NCBI GenBank assembly: GCA_020062605.1
Contig: JAGUWA010000109.1
Span: forward strand, 1-38,707
DNA: 38,707 bases
Origin: Parvibaculum sp.
Lineage (GTDB): Bacteria; Pseudomonadota; Alphaproteobacteria; Parvibaculales; Parvibaculaceae
Direction of reading: 5' to 3'
Each line of letters begins with the position of its first letter. Position 1 is the stretch's first letter. Positions 29,078 through 38,146 of this stretch are shown here, piece by piece. The notes beneath the pieces are model-generated. The model was not told the DNA's origin. It was given only the letters and a program-made list of their open reading frames with translations, and did no database searches. Position numbers and translations under genes: made by a program.

Positions 29078-30511
29078 ATGATCTACCCCGTAATACTTTC
29101 GGGTGGTGTCGGGTCGCGCTTATGGCCGACGTCCAGATCGCTCTACCCCAAACAGCTGCTTCCCCTGGTGTCGGAGAAGGCCATGCTGCTCGAGACGGCG
29201 CTCCGCGTCACGGGAGACGACCGTTTCGCCGATCCCATCATCGTGTCGAACGACGAGCACCGGTTCATCATTGCGCAGCAATTGCGGGAGGCGGGGATCA
29301 CGCCGCTTGCGCATATTCTCGAACCCGAGGGCCGGAATACGGCGCCCGCCGCCGCCGCCGCCGCCGCCTTCGTTCAGGCTCGCGATCCGAAAGGGATACT
29401 GCTCGTTCTGCCGGCGGATCATCACATCGCGGATCTCGAAGCGTTCCGCGCGGCGGTCGAACAGGGGGCCGCGCTGGCGAGCGCGGGCAAGCTCGTCACA
29501 TTCGGCGTGGTGCCGTCGGCGCCGGAGACCGGCTACGGCTATATCAAACGCGGCGCGCCGCTTCCCGGCGGCAATGCCTATGCGGTGGAACGCTTCGTCG
29601 AGAAGCCGGACGCAGGTACCGCCCGTGCCTATCTTCAGGAGGGCGGGTATGACTGGAATGCCGGCATCTTCATGTTCCGCGCCGACAGCATCCTTCAGGA
29701 GATGCGGACCCATTGTCCCGACATCGCCGCCCATGCGGCCGAAGCTGTCGTCAAAGGGGTGCGCGACCTTGACTTCCTGCGGCTCGAATCGACCGCCTTC
29801 GCCGCCTGCCCCTCGAATTCTATCGACTATGCGGTGATGGAGCATACCTCGTCGGCCGCCGTTGTACCGGTCGACATGGGCTGGAGCGACATCGGTTCGT
29901 GGTCCGCGCTTTGGGAGATCGGCGACAAGGATGCAGACGGAAACGTCGTCAGCGGCGATGTGATTGTCGAGGACACGAAGAATTGCCTGGTGCGATCCGA
30001 GGCGGGACTGACGGCCACGATCGGTGTGGAGAACCTCGTCATTGTGGATACCGGCGACGTTCTGCTCGTTGCGTCGCGGGACCGGGTGCAGGACGTCAAG
30101 AAAGTCGTCGACCGGGTGGCTGCTGCGGGCCGCACCGAGCATCAGGCCCACAAGCGCGTCTATCGGCCCTGGGGATTCTACGAGTCTCTCGATGAGGGCC
30201 TCCGGCACCAGGTGAAGCACCTCCTCGTTTACCCGGGCGCAGCTCTTTCGCTGCAGTTACATCATCAGCGCGCGGAGCATTGGGTGGTGGTCAAGGGGCG
30301 AGCCGAGGTGACGGTGGGAGAAACGCAGAAGATTCTCGAAGAGAACGAGTCCGTCTACATTCCTGTCGGCACGAAACACCGGCTTGCCAATCCGGGAGAT
30401 GAACCGCTCAGCATCATCGAGGTGCAGTCGGGTTCCTATCTCGGCGAGGACGACATCGTTCGCTTCGACGATGTGTATGGCCGCGAGGTCAAGATGCCGG
30501 CGGCGGAATAG
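29078..30511 (+). CDS. manC: Mannose-1-phosphate guanylyltransferase / mannose-6-phosphate isomerase
   Basis: MIYPVILSGGVGSRLWPTSRSLYPKQLLPLV...RPWGFYESLDEGLRHQVKHLLVYPGAALSLQLHHQRAEHWVVVKGRAEVTVG. Bifunctional architecture. Confidence 0.95.
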   Translation: MIYPVILSGGVGSRLWPTSRSLYPKQLLPLVSEKAMLLETALRVTGDDRFADPIIVSNDEHRFIIAQQLREAGITPLAHILEPEGRNTAPAAAAAAAFVQARDPKGILLVLPADHHIADLEAFRAAVEQGAALASAGKLVTFGVVPSAPETGYGYIKRGAPLPGGNAYAVERFVEKPDAGTARAYLQEGGYDWNAGIFMFRADSILQEMRTHCPDIAAHAAEAVVKGVRDLDFLRLESTAFAACPSNSIDYAVMEHTSSAAVVPVDMGWSDIGSWSALWEIGDKDADGNVVSGDVIVEDTKNCLVRSEAGLTATIGVENLVIVDTGDVLLVASRDRVQDVKKVVDRVAAAGRTEHQAHKRVYRPWGFYESLDEGLRHQVKHLLVYPGAALSLQLHHQRAEHWVVVKGRAEVTVGETQKILEENESVYIPVGTKHRLANPGDEPLSIIEVQSGSYLGEDDIVRFDDVYGREVKMPAAE

Positions 30512-30698
30512 GTCCCGTTTCTCCTCGCCGTATCGGTTCTATCTCTGCCCGGGTTGCCTCCGGGGTGGATACGTCTCCCTTCATCGGAAAGAGTTTTTAA
30601 TTCTCCTCGGGCGCAGTCTATGCGCTCGTGTTGCGCTGCCCGCGGGGCTCATCGAGTTCTCGTGGGGTGCGATGAATCCATGAGGATGGGAGAGAACC

Positions 30699-31289
30699 AT
30701 GTCGATGGGGACCATGAATACAGCGAGCTCAGCCGCCGCGGATGCCGCCAGGCAGGACAATCAGATCCGCCGGCCCGAGGCGCCGGTCCGGCTCATCAGA
30801 GGCGGGAACGAGGATATTGCGATCGGTGAGAACAGCCTCCTCGAGGGATCGTTCGAAACGCAAGGGTCGATCTTCGTCGATGGTGCGGCCGTCAACGCGG
30901 ATCTGCGCGCATCGCAGCTCTCGATCGGCGCAAGCGGGCGCGTCGAAGGACAGGCGGCCGTTCTGCGCGCCGAGATCGCAGGCGTCTTCGACGGCACGCT
31001 CGAATGCTCTGGCGAGGTTATCCTGCGTTCCTCCAGCCGCATCGCCGGAGAGGTCAAATGCGCGAAGCTGGTCACACACCGCGGCGCGGTCATCGATGCG
31101 CAGATACGTGTCATCGCCGAGAACGATGAAGCGGAGGAGAAGTCTCCGCAAGGCGCCGTCATCGCTCAGGCCGCGCGCGAATCCGCCATCCGTCCATGGA
31201 CGCGGCGGCGTTTCAGGCGGGCCATCCCGATGATGTCCGGCGCGGCTCTGTCGCTCGGCCTGGTGGGCCTCGGCGCCCTGATCTTCTGA
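30699..31289 (+). CDS. Bactofilin-family polymer-forming protein with hydrophobic C-terminal tail
   Basis: IGENSLLEGSFETQGSIFVDGAAVNADLRASQLSIGASGRVEGQAAVLRAEIAGVFDGTLECSGEVILRSSSRIAGEVKCAKLVTHRGAVIDAQI, then RRAIPMMSGAALSLGLVGLGALIF. Confidence 0.87.
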   Translation: MSMGTMNTASSAAADAARQDNQIRRPEAPVRLIRGGNEDIAIGENSLLEGSFETQGSIFVDGAAVNADLRASQLSIGASGRVEGQAAVLRAEIAGVFDGTLECSGEVILRSSSRIAGEVKCAKLVTHRGAVIDAQIRVIAENDEAEEKSPQGAVIAQAARESAIRPWTRRRFRRAIPMMSGAALSLGLVGLGALIF

Positions 31290-31342
31290 GAAGGCCGCCC
31301 GCCACCGCGTTCATCGAGGCTGGCCTTTTCGGCAGAATATTG

Positions 31343-31376
31343 CTCTCCTTCGGGAGGGGCTTTGCGATGAAGCCCC
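31343..31376 (+). promoter_or_regulatory. Overlapping hairpins: UUCG-tetraloop stem 31343-31358 and a perfect 7-bp stem 31356-31362/31370-31376
   Basis: ctctcc-ttcg-ggaggg and ggggctt-tgcgatg-aagcccc share bases 31356-31358, so they cannot both form fully. Confidence 0.4.
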
Positions 31377-31400
31377 GTCTCGAAGTGCGGAGTCCTGCCC

Positions 31401-32168
31401 TTGAAAATCGCCGAGCGCTGGTTCGAGAGATGCGAGATGGGAGATGGCATCACGCTCCTCTACGAGAGCCATGTCCACCCCTTCATCCGCTGCAACATAT
31501 GGTTCGTTCGGGGCCGAGACCGCGACCTCCTGGTCGACACGGGCACGGGGATCGCCTCGCTGAAGGACGCCATTGCCGATCTCACGGAGAAACCGCTCAC
31601 AGCCGTCGCGACACATATCCATTACGATCATGTCGGCTCCCTGCACGAATTCGAGACGCGCCTCATGCATGAGATCGAGGCACCGCGGATGGCCGACTAT
31701 CGCGAGTTCGCAACGTTGACGGCGGCGGGCTTCCCGCCGGAAATCCGTGCCAGCCTCTCGGGCTATGGGCTTGACGAGGGCGGTGGCCTCCTCGTCGATG
31801 CCTTGCCGCATGAGGGATACTCGCTCGACGGCTATCGTATTACCTCCACTCATGCGACGGAGCATCTCAAGGAAGGCGATGTCGTCGATCTCGGAGACCG
31901 TCATTTTTCGGTCTTCCACCTGCCGGGTCATTCGCCCGGGTCGCTTGGCCTTTTCGAGAAGGCGTCGAAGACGCTTTTCTCGGGTGACGCGATCTATGAC
32001 GGGCCTCTCCTCGATGAACTGCCCGATTCCGACATTGCGAGCTATTGCAGAACAATACGCCGCCTTCGGGAACTCGACGTCGATGTCGTCCATGGCGGTC
32101 ACGATCCTAGCTTCGGGCGCGAGCGCCTCGTCGCCATTTGCGACGCCTATCTCGCGCGACGGGGCTGA
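31401..32168 (+). CDS. MBL-fold metallo-hydrolase
   Basis: RDLLVDTGTG, AVATHIHYDHVGSLHEF, FHLPGHSPGSLGLF, LFSGDAIYDGPLLDELP. TTG start in the ORF track, alternative internal ATG. Confidence 0.88.
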   Translation: MKIAERWFERCEMGDGITLLYESHVHPFIRCNIWFVRGRDRDLLVDTGTGIASLKDAIADLTEKPLTAVATHIHYDHVGSLHEFETRLMHEIEAPRMADYREFATLTAAGFPPEIRASLSGYGLDEGGGLLVDALPHEGYSLDGYRITSTHATEHLKEGDVVDLGDRHFSVFHLPGHSPGSLGLFEKASKTLFSGDAIYDGPLLDELPDSDIASYCRTIRRLRELDVDVVHGGHDPSFGRERLVAICDAYLARRG

Positions 32169-32186
32169 ACTTCAGGATATGAAAGC

Positions 32187-32744
32187 TCACGCGGCGGGCG
32201 CTGCCTGAAGTTCGTCCTCGTCGTGCTCCGCTTTCCACGCCGCGACGAGGTCGCGATTGTCGTGCTGCCAGGGGTGGAAGCTCGGGCGGAACCAGTCGAG
32301 ATAGGCCGGGATCGACCTGCGCAGAGGACCCGGTTCGACCCAGAGATAGCGGAAGAGGCGAGCCCATGCGCGCGGCGACCACTGCAGACCGTCTGCTTTC
32401 AGAAGATCGCGCAGATGGAAGAACAGGTTGATGTTGAAGAAGATTGTCGTCATCACCAGCGCGCGCACGCGATTGAGATAGAAGACGGGCTTCGACGAGA
32501 CCGCCTTCAGTACGTCGAAGGTAACCGCCTTGTGTTCGGTTTCCTCGACGGCGTGCCACATCCAGAGTTCATATTCCTCTGGTGCCGCGTGCTCGCGGAA
32601 CATCTCGTGGTCCTTCAACAGATTGTCGGCGAGGATTGCGGTGAAGTGCTCCAGCGCCACGGTCTGGCCAAGTTGCGCGCGCGGCGGCATCAGAATGCGC
32701 ATGAGCTTGATCATCCGCCGGGAGCGCTTCTCGATCTTCTCCAT
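32187..32744 (-). CDS. Metal-dependent hydrolase, PF10118-like; appears to lack the usual N-terminal part
   Basis: LGQTVALEHFTAILADNLLKDHEMFREHAAPEEYELWMWHAVEETEHKAVTFDVLKAV...RPSFHPWQHDN. Sequence upstream of MEKIEKRS does not look like the family N-terminus. Confidence 0.65.
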   Translation of the reverse strand: MEKIEKRSRRMIKLMRILMPPRAQLGQTVALEHFTAILADNLLKDHEMFREHAAPEEYELWMWHAVEETEHKAVTFDVLKAVSSKPVFYLNRVRALVMTTIFFNINLFFHLRDLLKADGLQWSPRAWARLFRYLWVEPGPLRRSIPAYLDWFRPSFHPWQHDNRDLVAAWKAEHDEDELQAAPAA

Positions 32745-32831
32745 GGGGTCCGGAATTCCGGTGGCACATTCGTATCTATCTGAACCGGGGTGTGAGAGCA
32801 GGGCAGCCTTGACCGGGAGCAAACGGCGTTC

Positions 32832-33128
32832 ATGAAGATAAGGGTAGGGAAGTACCGGATTCCGGTCCCCGGAAGCCGTGCGGGACGGATTGGTGCTGGC
32901 GTCCGTCTCGTCATTCCGGGCTTCATTCCGGGTCCGCCGGGGCCTGCCGCCATCCCTGTCGGGCTCACTATCCTCACGCTTGATCATCCGCGCGGCCGCC
33001 GCTGGCGGCGCGCCACCATCGTGCGGGTGGGACGCCGCTGGCAGGCGATACAGGCGAAAAGACAAATGCGCCGCGCTGGAAAGCGCGACGCAGTTATCGG
33101 TGGAATCGATCCGGAAGGTGGCCGGTGA
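32832..33128 (+). CDS. Small conserved alphaproteobacterial-type protein (PGPGW-like / hypothetical)
   Basis: MKIRVGKYRIPVPGSRAGRIGAGVRLVIPGFIPGPPGPAAIPVGLTILTLDHPRGRRWRRATIVRVGRRW; resembles small proteins with an RIG.G..L..G...G..IPLGL.iLs.D.P..RR.RR pattern. Confidence 0.55.
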   Translation: MKIRVGKYRIPVPGSRAGRIGAGVRLVIPGFIPGPPGPAAIPVGLTILTLDHPRGRRWRRATIVRVGRRWQAIQAKRQMRRAGKRDAVIGGIDPEGGR

Positions 33129-33137
33129 GACTCTTCC

Positions 33138-34703
33138 TCAGCAGGCGCCGCGACGAAGCAGCACGGCGGGGAAGGTCTTGAACATGATGGCGATGTCCTG
33201 CCACAGCGACCAGTTCTTTACATACCAGGCGTCGAGTTCGACGCGGCGTACGTAGGTCGTTTCATTGCGGCCGCTTACCTGCCAGAGGCCGGTGATGCCG
33301 GGCTTTGCCGAGAGGTAGTATTCCGCATCCTCGCCGTAGCGCAGCACTTCGGCGTAGGTCACGGGGCGCGGGCCGACAAGGCTCATCTCGCCGCGGATCA
33401 CGTTGAAGAGTTGCGGCAGTTCGTCGAGGCTCGTCTTGCGCAGGAATTCACCCACCGGCGTTACGCGCGGATCGCTGCGGAGCTTCTGATCTCGGGCCCA
33501 TTCGGCGGCGCGCAGCGGGTCGTTCTCCAGCACTTCTTTCAGGATCGCGTCGCTGTTCACATGCATTGTGCGGAACTTGCGGCAGTGGAACTCGCGGCCC
33601 TTTTCGCCGACGCGGCGATGACCATAGAAAGCCGGCCCGCCGTCGAGACGGATCAGCATCGAGACGATGCCGAAGAAGGGCAGCAGCACGAGCAGCGCCA
33701 CGGAGGCGACAACGAGGTCGAAGCTGCGCTTCAGCAGACGCGCCAGCGGCCGGTTCAGATTGTCGGCGAGCGTCAGCATCACGAGGTCGTGGCTGAAGAA
33801 GTTACCGGCCTCGAGCGCCAGCGCGCCGATCCCCTTCACCGGGGGCACGATCGAGAAGGCGATGCGGGCGCGATGCAGCGCACGCAGAATGTTGTCGAGG
33901 CTCGCCATTTCCTCGGGCGAGGGGGCGAGGACGACGAAACGGGCGCCATGCCGCTCGCAGGCGAGCTTCAGCGCGGCGGAGAGCTGGCCGCCCGCGCGAT
34001 AGAGAAGGCTCGACGGATCGGAGGCATTCCGCTCGGAGGTGAGTTCGGCCAGATCGAGCGTGCCGGCCACTTCGTAACCGAGATAGGGCTCGTCCTCGAG
34101 CACCTGGGCGGCCTCGGCCGCGTTTTCCCGAGAGCCGATGATGAGCACGGGCGCGGTCCAGCTGCCGTACCGCTTCAGGACATGTCTCATCCCGATACGG
34201 GCCATCGGCACGAAGAGGAGGGCCCAGATCCAGGCCTGGAGCAGCCAGAGGCGGGAGAAATAGTCCTTCACGATGTACTGAAGGAAGCCGTCGACCAGCG
34301 CGACGAGCGCGATCGCCTTCACGATCTCCTTCGCCTCCGCCCAGAAGGGAGTGCGCTTCGAATAGTGACCCTTGGCCGCCCACCAGAGGATCGGCAGCAT
34401 GGCAAGGAAGCCGATGCTGACGAGGCGGCTCGAGAGCTCGCCAGCCTCGATGGCGGCGAATTCCGTATTCAGGACCTGCACATTGATGCCGAGTGCGATG
34501 TATCCCGCGACGGCTTGCGCCAGCGCCAGCGCGCCCAGATCGCCCAGCAGAAGCATGAAGCGGTCGGCTAGCGGGGTGAGGCGCGTGCCCGTGCCCCGGC
34601 CTTCACGATGGGTGCTTTCGAAGCCGGCGATGCGGGGTCCGGTGACGGGGGTCACCCTCTCGAATGCCTGTATGTCCTTGTTCAGTGCAGTCACGATGCT
34701 CAC
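33138..34703 (-). CDS. Exopolysaccharide biosynthesis polyprenyl glycosylphosphotransferase (second initiating sugar transferase)
   Basis: [65 protein letters not shown]...[44 protein letters not shown]...[21 protein letters not shown] start proposed. Confidence 0.93.
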   Translation of the reverse strand: MSIVTALNKDIQAFERVTPVTGPRIAGFESTHREGRGTGTRLTPLADRFMLLLGDLGALALAQAVAGYIALGINVQVLNTEFAAIEAGELSSRLVSIGFLAMLPILWWAAKGHYSKRTPFWAEAKEIVKAIALVALVDGFLQYIVKDYFSRLWLLQAWIWALLFVPMARIGMRHVLKRYGSWTAPVLIIGSRENAAEAAQVLEDEPYLGYEVAGTLDLAELTSERNASDPSSLLYRAGGQLSAALKLACERHGARFVVLAPSPEEMASLDNILRALHRARIAFSIVPPVKGIGALALEAGNFFSHDLVMLTLADNLNRPLARLLKRSFDLVVASVALLVLLPFFGIVSMLIRLDGGPAFYGHRRVGEKGREFHCRKFRTMHVNSDAILKEVLENDPLRAAEWARDQKLRSDPRVTPVGEFLRKTSLDELPQLFNVIRGEMSLVGPRPVTYAEVLRYGEDAEYYLSAKPGITGLWQVSGRNETTYVRRVELDAWYVKNWSLWQDIAIMFKTFPAVLLRRGAC

Positions 34704-34888
34704 GCCAACCTGTATCCGAATGCGACAGTCGGTTGGGGAGAGCGCAAGTAGCGCGCCAGTGCATTTCGTCTCGTTTTGAGCGTGCGGTGGCGGCCAATCC
34801 GCCAAATTTATGCCAATGCGTTAAGAGATGGACGGTATAGTTAATTTACCGCACTCGCGGCAGGCAAACGAACCGGGGCGATGGGGAA

Positions 34889-35503
34889 ATGGTCTACAAG
34901 ACGGAACAGGAAAATTTCTGGTCGGGCGAATTCGGAGCGGCCTATATCGAACGCAACAAGGGCGAGCGGCTGATCAACGCGAATATCGTCAAGTTCAGCC
35001 AGGTGTTGCGCTCGGCGCCCGGCGTCTCCTCCGTGGTCGAGCTCGGATGTAATATCGGTCTCAATCTTCAGGCGCTGAACAGGATCAACAAGGACTTCCA
35101 GCTCTGCGGGTACGAGATCAACGAGATCGCGGTGGGCAAGGCGCGCGAGCTCGGCATCGCCGACATCGTGCAGGGTTCGATCATCGAGCCGCTTTCATCC
35201 GGCAGGCAGTACGACCTTGCCTTCACGTCAGGCGTTCTCATTCACATCAACCCCGATGAACTCGGCAAGGTCTATCAGAACCTCTACGACCTCTCGAGCC
35301 GCTACATTCTGGTTGTCGAGTATTACAATCCGAAACCCGTGACTGTGAACTATCGCGGTCATGACAACAGGCTCTTCAAGCGCGATTTCGCAGGTGAGCT
35401 GATCGACAAGTTCGGCCTGAAGTTGAGGGACTACGGATTCCTCTATCACCGCGACAATTACTTCCCGCAGGACGATCTGACCTGGTTTCTGCTCGAGAAA
35501 TAG
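34889..35503 (+). CDS. Class I SAM methyltransferase, pseudaminic-acid-biosynthesis-associated methylase type
   Basis: YKTEQENFWSGEFGAAYIERNKGERLINANIVKFSQVLRSAPGVSSVVELGCNIGLNLQALNRINKDFQLCGYEINEIAV...FTSGVLIHINPDELGKVYQNLYDLSSRYILVVEYYNPKPVTVNYRGHDNRLFKRDFAGEL. Confidence 0.85.
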   Translation: MVYKTEQENFWSGEFGAAYIERNKGERLINANIVKFSQVLRSAPGVSSVVELGCNIGLNLQALNRINKDFQLCGYEINEIAVGKARELGIADIVQGSIIEPLSSGRQYDLAFTSGVLIHINPDELGKVYQNLYDLSSRYILVVEYYNPKPVTVNYRGHDNRLFKRDFAGELIDKFGLKLRDYGFLYHRDNYFPQDDLTWFLLEK

Positions 35504-35511
35504 AGCGGGGC

Positions 35512-36204
35512 TCAGGCTTCGCGTTTGCGGGCGGCTGTCGCGCAGAACAGGCTTTTCACGTCCTGAACGATAATCTGTCCGAGTGCGGCGAAAATCCGCA
35601 TATTTGCGCGCAGGCGCCGGTCGAAGCGGGGAGCATCCTGTCTGCGGGTGCCGCTGACGCCGAGCTGCCGGAATGTCGCGCCGCGCCGGATCGAGTTGAT
35701 CGCGAGTTCCGTGCCGATGGAGTTCGTATGATCGAAGCCATGATTCTCCACGGCGAGCTTCAGATCATATCCCTTCATTCCGCAGAGAATGTCGCGTACG
35801 CCGAACCTTAGCCTGATGTAGAGTCCCATGACGATCTCCGCAAAGCGCTGCTTGCGGGGGCGGACGCCGAGCACCAGCGGCACACGGTCTTCCGTGAGCA
35901 GGGATTTGAAGCCGGCAATCAACGACGGGTCGTGCTCGCCATCCGCATCCATCGTGATGGCGAAGTCGAAACCCAGTTCGAGCGCTTTCTCGAAGGCACG
36001 GTTCAGCGAACCATCATACCCGAGGTTGGCTTCATTACGGACGACAATGGCGCCTGCCTCTGCGGCCCTCTTCCCGGTTTCGTCGGGCGAGGCATCGTCG
36101 ACCACGATGACGTCGGCATGGTTACGCGCCGCCCTGACGACGGGCCCTATCGTGGCTCCTTCCCGGAAAGCCGGAATCAGGATTGCTGTGCGAGGTCTGT
36201 CCAC
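35512..36204 (-). CDS. Glycosyltransferase family 2 (dolichyl-phosphate-mannose synthase-like)
   Basis: TAILIPAFREGATIGPVVRAARNHADVIVVDDASPDETGKRAAEAGAIVVRNEANLGYDGSLNRAFEKALELGFDFAITMDADGEHDPS. GTG start overlapping the neuB-like 3' end. Confidence 0.88.
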   Translation of the reverse strand: MDRPRTAILIPAFREGATIGPVVRAARNHADVIVVDDASPDETGKRAAEAGAIVVRNEANLGYDGSLNRAFEKALELGFDFAITMDADGEHDPSLIAGFKSLLTEDRVPLVLGVRPRKQRFAEIVMGLYIRLRFGVRDILCGMKGYDLKLAVENHGFDHTNSIGTELAINSIRRGATFRQLGVSGTRRQDAPRFDRRLRANMRIFAALGQIIVQDVKSLFCATAARKREA

Positions 36205-37262
36205 AGCAGTTCCTTTCCCGCTTCCTTGCTGGCTGCAAGACGCTTCCCTATCACCTGCGAAAGTGCATCGGGCGAGACGGCGCCGTCGGGACAAGGCCGC
36301 AAGGCTTCGAGATGGTCTTCCGCAAGAACCGTTCCTGCTTCAAGCGCGGTTTTGAGTCTCAGCGCGCGGCGCTGGATCACCACCGTTTCCATCTCGTTCC
36401 TTTCGATCCGCTTCACGCCGTCGCCGAGAGCGGCCTCGAGCTCGCGCGTCGCATCGACCATGGCGCGCCATGTCTGCGGGTTGAGCGCGAAGGAGTGGTC
36501 CGGGCCTTCGCGCGAATTGTCATCGGTAAAATGTTTTTCGACCACCCGGGCGCCGAGCGACACGGCGCCGAGAACCGCGGCATGGCCGGGTGTGTGGTCC
36601 GAGAAACCAAGCACCATTCCCGGCCAGCGGGTGGCGAATGTCTGCAGGACGCGGAGATTGACATATTTGAAATTCTCGGCGCTGCCGGTGTAGTTGGTGT
36701 TGCACTGCATGAGGCAGAGCTGACGATTGTCCCGCAGGGTCAGTTCCACCGCCGCCTCGACCTCGGCCATCGTCGCTGCTCCTGTCGCCAGAAGAACGGG
36801 CTTGCCCGTTCGTGCGATGTGTTCGATCTCGCCGTGATAGGTGATGTCGCCCGAGCCGATCTTGAAGGCGGGAACGATGTCGCGAAACATGTCGACCGCC
36901 TCGATGTCGTAAGGCGTCGTCATGAAGTGGATGTCTGCCTTGCGGCAGGTTTCGAGCAGTTCCGGCGTCCAGTCGCGGCGCGTGTGATACTGGTCGTAGA
37001 CTTCGACCACGGATTTCTTCCATTTCGCCTGATGCGAAACCTGGCCTTTTGGTCCCTCGAAACCGACCTTGCTGACGATCCTGTCCGCGAGGAAGTGCTG
37101 GAATTTGGCGCAGTCGGCTCCCGCCTCCTTCGACTTCCAGATCAGTTCCTTTGCGCGCCCCAGATCGCCGTCATGGTTGGCGGCGATGTCCGCGATGAAA
37201 TAGGCCGGCGCATCGAGAGATATCTCATGCGTTCCGATGCGAAGCGATGTGTCGTACTTCAT
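36177..37262 (-). CDS. NeuB-family nonulosonate (sialic/pseudaminic/legionaminic-type) synthase
   Basis: PAYFIADIAANHDGDLGRAKELIWKSKEAGADCAKFQHFLADRIVS...VPAFKIGSGDITYHGEIEHIARTGKPVLLATGAATMAEV...VLGFSDHTPGHAAVLGAVSLGARVVEKHFTDD plus C-terminal SAF-like domain. Confidence 0.92.
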   Translation of the reverse strand: MKYDTSLRIGTHEISLDAPAYFIADIAANHDGDLGRAKELIWKSKEAGADCAKFQHFLADRIVSKVGFEGPKGQVSHQAKWKKSVVEVYDQYHTRRDWTPELLETCRKADIHFMTTPYDIEAVDMFRDIVPAFKIGSGDITYHGEIEHIARTGKPVLLATGAATMAEVEAAVELTLRDNRQLCLMQCNTNYTGSAENFKYVNLRVLQTFATRWPGMVLGFSDHTPGHAAVLGAVSLGARVVEKHFTDDNSREGPDHSFALNPQTWRAMVDATRELEAALGDGVKRIERNEMETVVIQRRALRLKTALEAGTVLAEDHLEALRPCPDGAVSPDALSQVIGKRLAASKEAGKELLWTDLAQQS

Positions 37263-38127
37263 GGGACGATTTCTCTTTGTATTGCTGCAGAAGGGAAGCA
37301 ACCACTTCTGCAAGATTCGGCAGCGGGTACCCGAGAACGGCTTCGGCCCTGCGGACGTCGAGCCCGAGACAATGAGCGCGAGGTGTCGAAAGCATGCGGA
37401 CGGAGCCTGTTTTCGCGGCGGTCAGGCTCAGGCCGCGCTGACGTGCAATCTCGCGCACGAATTGTTCCTTTGTATACACTTCGTGTGCGGCGAGGTTGTA
37501 GAGGCCCGATGCGCCGGCCTCCACCATGTCGAAGGCGGCGCGGACGAAAGCCGTCACATCGATCGACGAAGACCATGCATCGCTGAAAAGCGTGACTGGC
37601 CTGTCGTTTTCGACCGTATCGATGGCCCATTCGGCGAAAGTCGGCTGCTCCCAGCCTCGAGCGCCAACGATGCTTGTGCGAAGGACGAGAGCGTTTGCCG
37701 CGGTGAGCGCGAGCGCTTCGCCGGCAAACTTGCTGCGCGCATATTCGTTGACGAGAGATACGGGCGCCATCTCGTCATGCGCTAAGGTGCATCCTTCCGT
37801 GAAATACTGGTCCGTCGAAATATGCAGGAGTCTTCCACCCGTCGCCTTGGACCACGCGGCAAGAAAGGCGAGAGGGCGCGCATTGACGCGCCAGGCGAGA
37901 GCGGGGTCGCGCTCGCAGAGATCGATGTCCACGAGCGCCGCGCAGTTGACCACGAGATCGGGCCGTTCGGCGTCGAGGAGGGCGCAAAGGGCCGCGTCAT
38001 CCGCAATATCCACCTGGATCGGGGCACCGCGTCTCGCTGCCTCGCGCAGTTCGGCGCCCCGGCGCCGCGCTTCCTGTGCGACCGCCTGGCCCAGCAACCC
38101 CGTGCTGCCCAGCAGGAGCGTTTTCAT
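37225..38127 (-). CDS. RmlD-like sugar-nucleotide reductase (SDR)
   Basis: MKTLLLGSTGLLGQAVAQEARRRGAEL...DLVVNCAALVDIDLCERDPALAWRVNARPLAFLAAWSKATGGRLLHISTDQYFTEG...NEYARSKFAGEALAL. Confidence 0.88.
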   Translation of the reverse strand: MKTLLLGSTGLLGQAVAQEARRRGAELREAARRGAPIQVDIADDAALCALLDAERPDLVVNCAALVDIDLCERDPALAWRVNARPLAFLAAWSKATGGRLLHISTDQYFTEGCTLAHDEMAPVSLVNEYARSKFAGEALALTAANALVLRTSIVGARGWEQPTFAEWAIDTVENDRPVTLFSDAWSSSIDVTAFVRAAFDMVEAGASGLYNLAAHEVYTKEQFVREIARQRGLSLTAAKTGSVRMLSTPRAHCLGLDVRRAEAVLGYPLPNLAEVVASLLQQYKEKSSHEVRHIASHRNA

Positions 38128-38146
38128 CCAGGTCCGTCCTGTTTGG

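Noticed and set aside
33411-34571. 386-aa plus-strand ORF
   Set aside because: Shadow ORF antisense to the second polyprenyl glycosylphosphotransferase.
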